Assembly: GCA_025359505.1 (NCBI GenBank)
Contig: JANYHH010000113.1
Coordinates: forward strand, 1 to 54,115
Origin: Deinococcales bacterium
GTDB taxonomy: Bacteria > Deinococcota > Deinococci > Deinococcales > JAAFIG01
Direction of reading: 5' to 3'
DNA length: 54,115 nt
Below, piece by piece: positions 44,317 to 52,084 of the stretch. Numbering within the stretch: the first letter of the stretch is position 1; every line of letters starts with the position of its first letter. The notes below the pieces were generated by a model, which did no database searches, was not told where the DNA came from, and was given only the letters and a program-made list of their open reading frames with translations. The translations under genes were made by a program, and so were the position numbers.

Positions 44317-44967
44317 ATGAACATAGGCATCATCGGTTCAGGGATCGTCGGTCAAAAGCTCGCCGCAGATCTCGCGCAGCACGGGCACAGCGTCACCATC
44401 GGTACTCGGGAACCAGCCAAACTCGCAGAATTTAAGTTGACCGCGCCAGACGTGCAGATCGGCTCCAACGCGGACGCGGCTACTCACGGCGAGATCGTGC
44501 TGCTGGCGACCAACTGGGGCGGCACGCACAACGCGCTCGAGCTGGCAGGGATCAGTCACCTCGCGGGCAAGATCGTCGTGGACATCACCAACCCACTGGA
44601 TTTCAGTAGCGGCAAGCCCGCGCTGGCGCTCGGCTGGAACACCTCGGCGGGCGAGCAGGTGCAGGCATGGTTGCCGCAAAGCAAAGTCGTCAAGGCGCTC
44701 AACATCGTCACCGCCGACGCGATGATGAACCCGCAGTCCTACATTGGCGGTTCGCCGGATATGTTCATCGCGGGCAACGACGCCGACGCCAAACAAGCGA
44801 TTGCCGCTTGGCTCGAGGGGGTCGGCTGGGGCATCGTGGACTTGGGCGACATCGCGCAGAGCCGCTTATTAGAGCCGCTGGCGATGATTTGGATCACGCA
44901 CGGCTTCAACAGCGGCTGGAAGATCACCAAGCACGCGTTCAAGCTGCTGAACAAAAGCGGCTCGTAA
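44317..44967 (+). CDS. NADP-binding oxidoreductase, F420-dependent reductase-like
   Basis: 216 residues. N-terminal Rossmann motif IGIIGSGIVGQKLAADL (about 3-19) and TREPAKL suited to NADP(H). Middle motifs VDITNPLDFSSG and VVKALNIVTADAM are typical of the NADPH:F420 reductase-like family in bacteria that need not make F420. Start ATG 44317 has AGGGGG upstream. Divergent from a TetR gene with an operator between, so it is probably induced by the TetR ligand. The real substrate is unknown. Confidence 0.85.
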   Translation: MNIGIIGSGIVGQKLAADLAQHGHSVTIGTREPAKLAEFKLTAPDVQIGSNADAATHGEIVLLATNWGGTHNALELAGISHLAGKIVVDITNPLDFSSGKPALALGWNTSAGEQVQAWLPQSKVVKALNIVTADAMMNPQSYIGGSPDMFIAGNDADAKQAIAAWLEGVGWGIVDLGDIAQSRLLEPLAMIWITHGFNSGWKITKHAFKLLNKSGS

Positions 44968-45023
44968 CGCCGCTCGAGCAGCTAAGCAATCCTCGAGTGC
45001 TCGCTTGACCGTAAACAGGCTTT

Positions 45024-45170
45024 TATCATGACTCGAGTTCAAATATTCTTCAGATGCGTGTGCCATGTACCCGTAGCCCCTACACCAGCGACTCCCGACG
45101 CTAAAAGCGCTCTGTGTCTCGAGTTCGACAGCGGTATTAGACAGAATTGAACTTAGGTCGTGATAAAAGC
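45024..45170. repeat. inverted repeat GGCTTTTATCAYGAC and flanking GTAGGGG remnant
   Basis: GGCTTTTATCATGAC (about 45025-45039) faces GTCGTGATAAAAGCC (about 45156-45170). The arms extend imperfectly with AGTTCAA / TTGAACT and GACCGTAAACA. Between them CCGTAGCCCCTAC is a GTAGGGG-family remnant. The left arm region is similar to 50925-50990. It fills the 259-base gap between the reductase gene and the next. Confidence 0.6.
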
Positions 45171-45226
45171 CTAGACCGTAAACACTTGAGCATTTGCCCG
45201 TCCCTAAACCCGTTAAACTTCTGGTT

Positions 45227-45625
45227 GTGCGCGTCCTCGTCAATCTGATCTTGTTTCTGGCTGTACTCGCGGTGATCGCGTGGTGGTTTCGCGGTTACTG
45301 GTCTGGGCTTCGCCGCAATTACCAGCGCTTGCGCGACACCGTGCGAATGATCTCAAAAGCCAGAACGGTGATGCGCGATGCTCGAGCGGGGCGCGGCGCG
45401 ATGAACGCGCAGGACTTCATGCGCGACCTGAACAGCGCTCGGTCTCAAAGAGGCGACGCGAAGACCGTCGATGTCACGCCCGCCGGTTTCAAAGTCGTCT
45501 GCCCAACCTGCGGCGATTCGCTGTCCGAAGCGCAGACCAATGCGCTGCGCGTGCGCGGCCTGCGTTGCCCCGGCTCCGGCCGCACGCAAAAAGAATGCCC
45601 GTATTACGGGCATTCGCTGAACTGA
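45227..45625 (+). CDS. small membrane protein with zinc-ribbon-like tail
   Basis: 132 residues: one N-terminal membrane helix (VNLILFLAVLAVIAWWF), a basic linker, and a C-terminal part with CPTCGDSL and CPGSGRTQKECPYYGH, three or four cysteines and a His that could bind zinc. Function unknown. Start GTG 45227 is leaderless: TAAACT (45214-45219) and 7 bases. A TTG 11 codons upstream lies before that box. The last codons contain a perfect hairpin, GAATGCCCGT...ACGGGCATTC (45593-45615). Confidence 0.62.
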   Translation: MRVLVNLILFLAVLAVIAWWFRGYWSGLRRNYQRLRDTVRMISKARTVMRDARAGRGAMNAQDFMRDLNSARSQRGDAKTVDVTPAGFKVVCPTCGDSLSEAQTNALRVRGLRCPGSGRTQKECPYYGHSLN

Positions 45626-45788
45626 AATTGGGTTTTTTCAGGCACTCGAGTAGCGACCCGTTTCGTCTGGCTCGAGCCGGGGCGTTTGATGACTCGAGCT
45701 TGAGATGCTGTGTGGGTTGGCCGCGATTTCTCGGGAGACTCGCTCGAGGAGATGGTTTGCCGACTGTCGGACTGGCGAAAGCGCTTGG

Positions 45789-46346
45789 TCAGCCGCGCAC
45801 GAACAGGCTGGTGACGATGCCGCCAACGACGACCGAGGCCAGCACGCCCGCGATCAGCGTGATGACGACTTTGGTCGAATCAGTCATGTTCATGCTGCTT
45901 TGAATCGCGGTGTAAGCGAAGTACGCGCTGGCTACCAAGGCAGCCAAGCCGAGCAGCGGTAACAGCAAAATACCAATCAGCGTGATCGTCAGGATCAAGC
46001 CGATGATGCCCGCAACGATCTGGAGTGGAATCACGAACAGCGCGAACGTGTACGCGACCTGATCGAGCGTGCCCGTACCGCCTTGGGCTTTGCCGACGAA
46101 TTGCACGACATACGTGAAGACGAAGAAGCTCAGCACGGTGCTGATGACGCCACCAATCGCGGCCGATAAGCCTCCCGCCAGCCCCAGCAGTCCAATCGCG
46201 GCCGCGCCGATGGCGACGTAAATCAACGCATCGCGCAAGCTCCCGCGATTCTCGAATTCTTCAAAAGTCTGCACGCTGGGCTTGGTCAGTACCTTGATGC
46301 TGTGCTGCACCATCTCTGAGAGCGGGACACTGCTGGGCGTGGTCAC
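45789..46346 (-). CDS. Yip1-domain membrane protein
   Basis: 185 residues with five hydrophobic segments and the Yip1/YIPF-like order: MVQHSIKVLTKPSVQTFEE at the front, then ALIYVAIGAAAIGLLGLAGG, FVFTYVVQFVGKAQGG, LFVIPLQIVAGIIGLI and a final helix. Bacterial relatives have no settled function. GTG 46346 has GAGGAGG 6 bases upstream. No linked genes are obvious. Confidence 0.78.
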   Translation of the reverse strand: MTTPSSVPLSEMVQHSIKVLTKPSVQTFEEFENRGSLRDALIYVAIGAAAIGLLGLAGGLSAAIGGVISTVLSFFVFTYVVQFVGKAQGGTGTLDQVAYTFALFVIPLQIVAGIIGLILTITLIGILLLPLLGLAALVASAYFAYTAIQSSMNMTDSTKVVITLIAGVLASVVVGGIVTSLFVRG

Positions 46347-46517
46347 ATAAACCTCCTCGTGGATTGAGTGTTGCGCTTCAAAGCCTAGCCTATTTTTCGG
46401 GCCGCAGCACCAATCGGTTCAAAGTCAGCGTGCTGCAAACATTGGTCGCTGAAAAAAGTCGTGCCTCACAATTGATCGTAAGACTCTTGTGATTTCGCGC
46501 TGGCTATAGTTGCTTTA

Positions 46518-46892
46518 ATGAAACGCACCTCGTCACCGCTAGAAGACACCTTGAAGGTTATTGGACGCAAAGGCACACTCATCATTTTGGACATGTTGAC
46601 TAACGGCCCGACGCGCTTCACGGCTTTGGAGAAAATCCTCAAGGTCAGTCCGCGCACGCTTTCGGAGCGCCTCAAGGAACTCGAGGAGCAAGGCATCGTT
46701 CATCGGCAGGCTTACGCCGAAGTTCCGCCTCGGGTCGAATACACGCTGACCGCGAAAGGCGTGGCCCTCGAGCCGCTGCTGGGAAATATCGGCCATTGGA
46801 TCGAGGATTTTGACAAGAAGTCAAAGAAAAAGAATGGCATCGCTCCGCAGCGCTCAACGGATGATCTTCGCCGGCTCGACGCGGGCCGCTAA
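46518..46892 (+). CDS. HxlR-family winged-helix regulator
   Basis: 124 residues. VIGRKGTLIILDMLTNGPTR, FTALEKILKVSPRTLSERLK and ELEEQGIVHRQAY, PPRVEYTLTAKG form the HxlR winged helix (about 13-90). The typical Cys near the N-terminus (sensor in some members) is missing. The tail is Lys-rich. ATG 46518 is leaderless: TATAGT (46505-46510) and 7 bases. The end overlaps the convergent permease gene by 39 bases. Confidence 0.88.
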   Translation: MKRTSSPLEDTLKVIGRKGTLIILDMLTNGPTRFTALEKILKVSPRTLSERLKELEEQGIVHRQAYAEVPPRVEYTLTAKGVALEPLLGNIGHWIEDFDKKSKKKNGIAPQRSTDDLRRLDAGR

Positions 46893-48065
46893 ACGCGCTG
46901 GGATGAAGGCAGCCAGTAAGGTGGCAGTGAGCGAAACCGCGCTGACCCACAAAAAATCGGCTGCTTTGGGTTGAGCGGGCAGGGCGCTGATGAAGAACAG
47001 ATCACCGGGCAGCCTGAACGGTTGCCAAACGAAGTAGTAGCTCAGGGCCAGCCCCAACAGGTTGCCGACGATCAAACCGATCCCACCCAACACCAGTCCT
47101 TTTAATAAGAAAACGTTTTGCACCAAGCGCGTACTCGCGCCGATGGCCCGCAAAATGGCGATCTCTTGGGTTTTTTGAAAGACCGTCAGCAAAAAAACGT
47201 TGACCATGCCAAAAGCCGCGACAATCACAATCAGCGTCAGTACTGCCGCGATCACCTGCTTTTGCAACGTCATCGAATCGACAATATTGCGGTACTTCTC
47301 CTGCCACGGCTTACCAATAAAAGTCGCGCCGCGCTGATTCGGCAGGTTGGTCGGCAAGGTGTTGGACAAACGCGGTGCGAGATCGGCGTCACTCAGGCGC
47401 ACGTGATAACCGCTGATCAGACCAGTTGCGCCGCGCAAGCTTTGCAGCGGCTCGAGTTGCGTGAAAGCCAGCACGTTGTCAATGATGAAATTGCCAGTGG
47501 TGAAGATGCCAGTCATTCTGAAGGCTTGGCGCTTGGTGGTGGCTACATTGTCGCCGCTCGAGGTCAGGATGTAGACGGTATCGCCGACGAACGCGCCCAA
47601 GCTGCGGGCGAGGTCACGCCCCAAAAGTATCCCGTCCGCTGGCAGTGTCGCCAAGCGCTGGCGATCGAGCGGACTCAGATTCAGCGCATTCACCTCGAGT
47701 TGCGGAGTGACGCCGTAAATTTGGGCCGGACTCTGCGTGCCGCCGCGCCCCGACCCCGCCCGACGAGCCAGCAGACCCTGCGCGGTGATGTACGGCGACC
47801 AACCGACGACCTCCTTGGTGCTCGAGAGTCGCGCCTCTAAAGCCGCGTCTCTGGGGACGCCCGCGAGGTTACTTTCCCACGCCTCGAGTTCAATGTGCGG
47901 CTGGGCTTTGATCGTGCTGTCAAACAGTGCAGACACGAAACCGTTGGTCAAAGCCAGCGCGGTGGTCAGCACCATCACACCGATGGCCACGCCGAGTACC
48001 GACAGCACATTCTGAGTCTGGCGGCGCTTCAAATGCGATAAGGCCAGCAGCCACGTCAGGGACAT
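46854..48065 (-). CDS. FtsX/LolC-type ABC transporter permease
   Basis: 403 residues: one helix near 20-40, a large outside domain (about 45-270), then three helices (about 275-395). This is the MacB/LolCE (type VII) layout, with SLTWLLALSHLKRRQTQNVLSVLGVAIGV at the front (in two parts) and ILRAIGASTRLVQNVFLLKG before the last helices. Such proteins couple ATP use on the inside to mechanical work outside. No ATPase gene is adjacent. The start is leaderless: TAGACT (48077-48072) and 6 bases to ATG 48065. Confidence 0.87.
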   Translation of the reverse strand: MSLTWLLALSHLKRRQTQNVLSVLGVAIGVMVLTTALALTNGFVSALFDSTIKAQPHIELEAWESNLAGVPRDAALEARLSSTKEVVGWSPYITAQGLLARRAGSGRGGTQSPAQIYGVTPQLEVNALNLSPLDRQRLATLPADGILLGRDLARSLGAFVGDTVYILTSSGDNVATTKRQAFRMTGIFTTGNFIIDNVLAFTQLEPLQSLRGATGLISGYHVRLSDADLAPRLSNTLPTNLPNQRGATFIGKPWQEKYRNIVDSMTLQKQVIAAVLTLIVIVAAFGMVNVFLLTVFQKTQEIAILRAIGASTRLVQNVFLLKGLVLGGIGLIVGNLLGLALSYYFVWQPFRLPGDLFFISALPAQPKAADFLWVSAVSLTATLLAAFIPARLAARVEPAKIIR

Positions 48066-48209
48066 GAGCTGAGTCTACTGCACGCACCTGAGTGCTTGTG
48101 CTCGCAGGGTCAGCGCACGCTCGAGACCACTGTGTGACGGAACTCGAGCCGCGCTCTACGGCAATGCTCGAGCCTGATCGGGCTAAGGATTGCCGCTTTG
48201 CCCAGACGC

Positions 48210-48932
48210 TCAGCGGCCGCGTCTGATGATGGTCAGTTTGACCTGCCGAGCGCCCCATTGCAGCGCCTGCGAGCGGCTGTAAAACCAGACGTCGACGGTG
48301 CGAACCTTGCGCGGGTTCATCGTGTCCTCGACTTGGAACAGCACGCCGGACAGCATGCGGTTGTACGTGCCGCGCCCGCGCCCGGATCCCCACGAACCCA
48401 GATCCTCTATTTTGACCAGCGAGCCGTAAGGCACGCTTCGCAGCATGTCACGCGACAGGGCGATCACCCCAAAGCGCGTCCGAGCGCCCGTGGCGGTGAT
48501 GAACGGCGTGCGATCCGTCTGACTGGCGTGCGAGTTGTACGCGGTGGATTTGAGCAGGTAGCTCGGGCCGCCGCGTTGCGCTGCTGCCACGACGGGCTTC
48601 GGAGCGACTGGTTTGGCGGCGACGACAGGCTTAACGACCACGACGGGCTTGCTCGAGATGACGGGCTTCGGTGCGACTGGTTTGGCGGCGACTGGTTTCG
48701 TGGCGACGATGGGCTTCACCACGGCTGACTTCGCCACGGCCGTTGGGAGGAGCTGAATGCCGATCAGCGGCAGGTTCAGCAGGTTGTACGGCAATCCGAG
48801 GCTCGAGGTCAGCAGCGTGCCGTCGGCTTCGAAGCTTTGAAGATCGGTGTTGCTTTGTGGGGCGGTCACGCTCTGCGCGAAACTTTGTGCAGCACACGTG
48901 AGTGCCAACAGGCACAGGATGAGATAACGCAT
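48210..48932 (-). CDS. secreted 3D-domain protein with KPV repeat linker
   Basis: 240 residues: signal peptide (MRYLILCLLALTCAAQSFAQ), a low-complexity linker of repeated AKPVAPKPV units (about 75-115), and a C-terminal 3D domain (about 125-235). The domain shows TATGARTRFGVIALSRDML, YGSLVKIEDLG and VEDTMNPRKVRTVDVWF with the three aspartates. 3D domains occur in lytic transglycosylase-like and resuscitation-type cell-wall enzymes. Start ATG 48932 has AGGAGG 9 bases upstream; the open frame extends 24 codons further. Confidence 0.83.
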   Translation of the reverse strand: MRYLILCLLALTCAAQSFAQSVTAPQSNTDLQSFEADGTLLTSSLGLPYNLLNLPLIGIQLLPTAVAKSAVVKPIVATKPVAAKPVAPKPVISSKPVVVVKPVVAAKPVAPKPVVAAAQRGGPSYLLKSTAYNSHASQTDRTPFITATGARTRFGVIALSRDMLRSVPYGSLVKIEDLGSWGSGRGRGTYNRMLSGVLFQVEDTMNPRKVRTVDVWFYSRSQALQWGARQVKLTIIRRGR

Positions 48933-49426
48933 GTGTTGTTGCCTCCTGATGAACGGGGCCGCGCCATGAATGGGACGCGGCTTTGCGGCACTCAGAGATC
49001 TCACTTGGCTGGCTCAGGTGACTGAGCTGCTTGGCTTGCCAAGTTCGGGTCGTGATCTTCGAGCGCAGCGCTTCGTCGGTGAGGGCGACCGAGAAAGAGT
49101 TCAGTCCAGCGACCTAGCGCCGAACGGACATGAAAGAGAGTGTAGGGAGGATTGATAAGCAACACCTGAGATTTGGTCTCATATTTTCTCATAAAATCAG
49201 CCAAAAATAATGATCTCGAGCTTAAAAATTCCAATCGTGCTCGTGTTAGTCACGCCGATACTCTGAGAGAACTGCCAAGGTTTGGCGATGGCTTCTCATC
49301 TAATGGTGTGAATAATTCGACATCGTGGCACTCAATTGTGTCACCCAATCGCCATCACGACCCTCGAGCGACCCCAGCCGTACCCAAGTTGGGAACGATC
49401 CCTGAAGGCTTCGCGTATCGAAATCT
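48933..49426. other. 494-base gap without a recognised gene
   Basis: Holds the ribosome-binding site of the 3D-domain gene on the left. The middle (49150-49330) is AT-rich with one CTCGAG and a small hairpin GAGA-TTTG-GTCTC near 49169. An 85-codon plus-strand frame (49173-49430) starts at TTG without ribosome-binding site and shows no domain. I see nothing else. Confidence 0.5.
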
Positions 49427-50101
49427 ATGAATTTAAAAACTCAAGAGCAGCAAATTGGTCTGGCTTTAATCGGGTTGGGAGCCTTGTGGTTTTTAACGAC
49501 GGTGATTGGCGGTGACAGCGGTTGGTTGTGGATTGCCGCCATTGCTGCCGCGTTTGGGGTTGCGTACAGCCGCACACGCAATGCTGGCTTCGCCGTGCCG
49601 TGCGGGATCCTCGCGGGCATCGCGGTCGGCGTTTTGTTGGAGGCGTTACTGCCGTTTGAAGGCAGCGCATTTCTACTCGGCTTGGCGGGCGGGTTTTACG
49701 CTGTGAAAACCTTAGAGCCGAAAATCCACAGGTGGGCGATTTACCCCGCCAGCATCCTCGCCGCGATTGCCATCCTGATTTTCGTCACGCAGAACGCGTT
49801 GCTGATCGCCTTGGTGCTGGTCGGTGCGGGTGCGTACCTGCTGACCCGAAACCGCTCTGCGACCAAATCCGTAACGGTCATCAATCCTCTCGAGCAGCGC
49901 CGAGCCGCGCTGGAGAAATGGCGCAGCAACCTCGCCAAACTCACCGATAAAGACAAATCTGAAATCCTGAGCGACGCGCAGCTCGAGGCACTGGTCAACG
50001 CACCCACCGCGACGCTCGAGGATCTGCACGACACGCTCAGTAGCGACCAAATCGCCCGTTACGGCAATCAGGTGCTCGAGGTGCTGCGTTCAGCCGCGTG
50101 A
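49427..50101 (+). CDS. membrane protein with C-terminal HRDC-like domain
   Basis: 224 residues. Residues about 10-140 hold four or five hydrophobic segments (IGLALIGLGALWFLTTVIGG, WLWIAAIAAAFGVAY, ILAGIAVGVLLEALL, SILAAIAILIFVTQNALLIAL). Residues about 150-222 look like an HRDC fold: RRAALEKWRSNLAKL, EILSDAQLEALVNAPTATL and DLHDTLSSDQIARYGNQVLE follow the family pattern WR..LA...SD..L..L...P.....L. HRDC domains bind nucleic acid or partner proteins in RecQ and RNase D, so a membrane-anchored copy is odd. The 3' end overlaps the convergent methyltransferase by 34 bases. Confidence 0.65.
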   Translation: MNLKTQEQQIGLALIGLGALWFLTTVIGGDSGWLWIAAIAAAFGVAYSRTRNAGFAVPCGILAGIAVGVLLEALLPFEGSAFLLGLAGGFYAVKTLEPKIHRWAIYPASILAAIAILIFVTQNALLIALVLVGAGAYLLTRNRSATKSVTVINPLEQRRAALEKWRSNLAKLTDKDKSEILSDAQLEALVNAPTATLEDLHDTLSSDQIARYGNQVLEVLRSAA

Positions 50102-50694
50102 CCGATCACCGCGTAGAGCGGATCGCCGCGCTGAGGACTGCGATTGAGCGTCGTTATCGACGCGAAATTCCCAGCCGCCTCAAGGAAACCCTTGACCAAC
50201 TCCACGCGCCCCGCGTCGTCAAGCGAGAGCCACGGCGCGATGACTTTCGTCGGGAAGCAGCGATTGGAAAACGTGATGACCAGCGGCGCACTATTCTTGA
50301 GTACCCGTCCGACCTCGCGCAGCACCTGCACGGGGCACGTCAGGTAATCGACGCTGACGCAAATGCACGCCCCGTCAACGCTGGCGGTCTCGAGCGGCAA
50401 AATAAAATCGCGATTGAGGTTCTGCACGATCTGAGTCGTCAAGCGCGGATTGGCCGCCAGCTCCGCCGCGTTCATGCCCAGCCCCGTGACGCTCGAGTAC
50501 GTGATTTCTGATGGCAAGTGACTGACCCACGAGGCCATCAGATCCAGAATCGCGCCCCCCTCGGGCAGGTACTCGCGGTAGAGCTGCGTCACCGCCGCAA
50601 TCGCACCCGCGTCGATGTGCGTGACGAAACGCGGTGCGGCGTAAAAAGCCTCGTCGCTCGAGTCGTCCGCACGTTTAAAGATTGGGTCAGTCAC
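50068..50694 (-). CDS. SAM-dependent methyltransferase-like protein
   Basis: 208 residues. The class I fold is suggested by GGAILDLMASWVSHLP (motif I-like, about 48-63), VTGLGMNAAELAANPRL, VDGACICVSVDYLTCPVQVLREVGRVLK (two parts) and LVITFSNRCFPTKVI. The glycine-rich loop is DLMASW, not the usual E/DxGxGxG, so it may be a divergent or unusual member. I choose GTG 50694 (MTDPIFKR) since homology begins there; the frame is open to 50895. GAGAAT lies 6 bases upstream. Confidence 0.72.
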   Translation of the reverse strand: MTDPIFKRADDSSDEAFYAAPRFVTHIDAGAIAAVTQLYREYLPEGGAILDLMASWVSHLPSEITYSSVTGLGMNAAELAANPRLTTQIVQNLNRDFILPLETASVDGACICVSVDYLTCPVQVLREVGRVLKNSAPLVITFSNRCFPTKVIAPWLSLDDAGRVELVKGFLEAAGNFASITTLNRSPQRGDPLYAVIGHAAERSTSST

Positions 50695-50847
50695 CCTGCC
50701 ATTCTCGCTCGAGATCGCCGTTTGATTTGCGCTCGAGGGCAAGATTGGCGCGGCGGGTTCTCGGCCTGAATTCGAGATGACTCGAGCCTCGTCACGCTTT
50801 TGGTGTGGGGCTGCGCGGTTGAAAGGGCGCAACATGGCGTCTTGAGG

Positions 50848-50916
50848 CGCAAAGCATGCACCTTCGGGCTGGGTCGCTTCTTGACCGCAAAGCATGCACC
50901 TTCGGGCTGGGTCGCT
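50848..50916 (+). repeat. 31-base direct repeat, two copies, 38-base period
   Basis: CGCAAAGCATGCACC followed by TTCGGGCTGGGTCGCT occurs at 50848-50878 and again, identical, at 50886-50916. The second copy runs into GCGACCCTACGG, a GTAGGG-family palindrome, and into the segment similar to 45024-45100. It lies in the 346-base gap between the methyltransferase and plsX; no gene is seen there. Confidence 0.8.
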
Positions 50917-51040
50917 GCGACCCTACGGTTTTTCGCTCACACATCTGAATACGTCCTTAGACTCGAGCCACGACAAAAATCTAGACGAGATTCGCAGCCT
51001 CAGGCAGTCACTTGAGACGCGGGTGCTAAAATCCAGCGCG

Positions 51041-52084
51041 ATGAGTTCTTTACCGATTGCACTGGACGCGATGGGCGGCGATCATGCGCCAGCCGCGACC
51101 TGCGAAGGCGCGGTGCTGGCTGCCCGCGAAGGCATTGCCGTTACGCTGGTCGGGCGCGAAGCCGATTTGCGGCGCGAACTCGAGCGCTTTGCGGACTCGA
51201 GCCGCTTGAAAATAACGATCGTTCATGCCTCGGATGTGATCGGTATGGACGATCACGCGACGGTGACGCGCAAAAACAAAAACCTCTCGATCAATGTCGC
51301 CATGAACCTGCTGCGCCAAAAAACAGTCAGCGCGGTGGTCGCGCAGGGTCACACCGGCGCGACATTGGTCAGCGCGTTGTTCGGCTTGGGGCGCTTGCCG
51401 GGCGTCGAGCGCCCCGCGATTCTGTCGAACTTCCCCAATAAAACCGGGCGGATCACCTTGGTTGATGTCGGCGCGAACGCCGATAACCGCCCGGAGTTCC
51501 TGCAAGGCTTCGCGCTGATGGGCAGCGCTTACGTCAGCGCGATGCAGGGCAACGACTCGCCCAGCGTGGGACTGCTGAGCATCGGTGAAGAAGAGGGCAA
51601 GGGCAACGCGTTGACTTTGGAGACGTATGACCTGCTCAAAGTCACGCCGGGCATTCGCTTTCACGGCAACGTCGAAGGGCGCGACATTTTTACGGGAACG
51701 GTCGATATCGTCGTCACCGACGGCTTCACGGGTAACATTGTCTTAAAAGCGGCCGAAGCCGAAGCCAAAGTGATGATCGGTTGGATCAAAGAAGCCCTGA
51801 CGGGCGGGAATCTGTTGACCAAAATTGGCGCGGCGCTGGTGCGCCCCGCGCTGAGAAGTGTCGCGGATAAGCTTGACCCCAACGAGTTCGGCGCTCAGCC
51901 GCTGCTGGGCGTCAAGGGACTGGTCTTCATCGGTCACGGCTCGAGCAACGCCAGAGCCGTCTACAGCGCCCTGAAATTCGCCGCTCGAGCCGTGGACGCG
52001 GGGCTGCTGGAGAAAGTCGCTTCAAGACTCGAGGTCATGACGAGGAAGCTCGAGACGACGCAGATTCCCGTAGAGACGCCGTGA
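51041..52084 (+). CDS. plsX: phosphate acyltransferase PlsX
   Basis: Makes acyl-phosphate from acyl-ACP for glycerophospholipid synthesis at the inner membrane. 347 residues with IALDAMGGDHAP (5-16), VVAQGHTGATLVSALFGLGR, LVDVGANADNRPEFLQGFA and GLVFIGHGSSNARAV. The ATG 51041 is preferred because homology starts there; the open frame to 50894 is repeat-derived. A TAAAAT box lies 8 bases upstream (51027-51032). Overlaps the next gene by GTGA. Confidence 0.94.
   Translation: MSSLPIALDAMGGDHAPAATCEGAVLAAREGIAVTLVGREADLRRELERFADSSRLKITIVHASDVIGMDDHATVTRKNKNLSINVAMNLLRQKTVSAVVAQGHTGATLVSALFGLGRLPGVERPAILSNFPNKTGRITLVDVGANADNRPEFLQGFALMGSAYVSAMQGNDSPSVGLLSIGEEEGKGNALTLETYDLLKVTPGIRFHGNVEGRDIFTGTVDIVVTDGFTGNIVLKAAEAEAKVMIGWIKEALTGGNLLTKIGAALVRPALRSVADKLDPNEFGAQPLLGVKGLVFIGHGSSNARAVYSALKFAARAVDAGLLEKVASRLEVMTRKLETTQIPVETP

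Noticed and set aside
44869..45243. 124-codon minus-strand frame and the similar upstream extension of plsX (50894-51040)
   Set aside because: Both derive from the same dispersed DNA repeat; the shared SSHDK peptide reflects the repeat, not a protein family.
49173..49430. 85-codon plus-strand frame in the AT-rich gap
   Set aside because: TTG start, no ribosome-binding site, no recognisable domain, and it overlaps the start of the next gene.
50848..50916. Possible CRISPR or iteron array from the 31-base direct repeat
   Set aside because: Only two copies with a 7-base separation; no origin-type DnaA boxes or initiator gene nearby.
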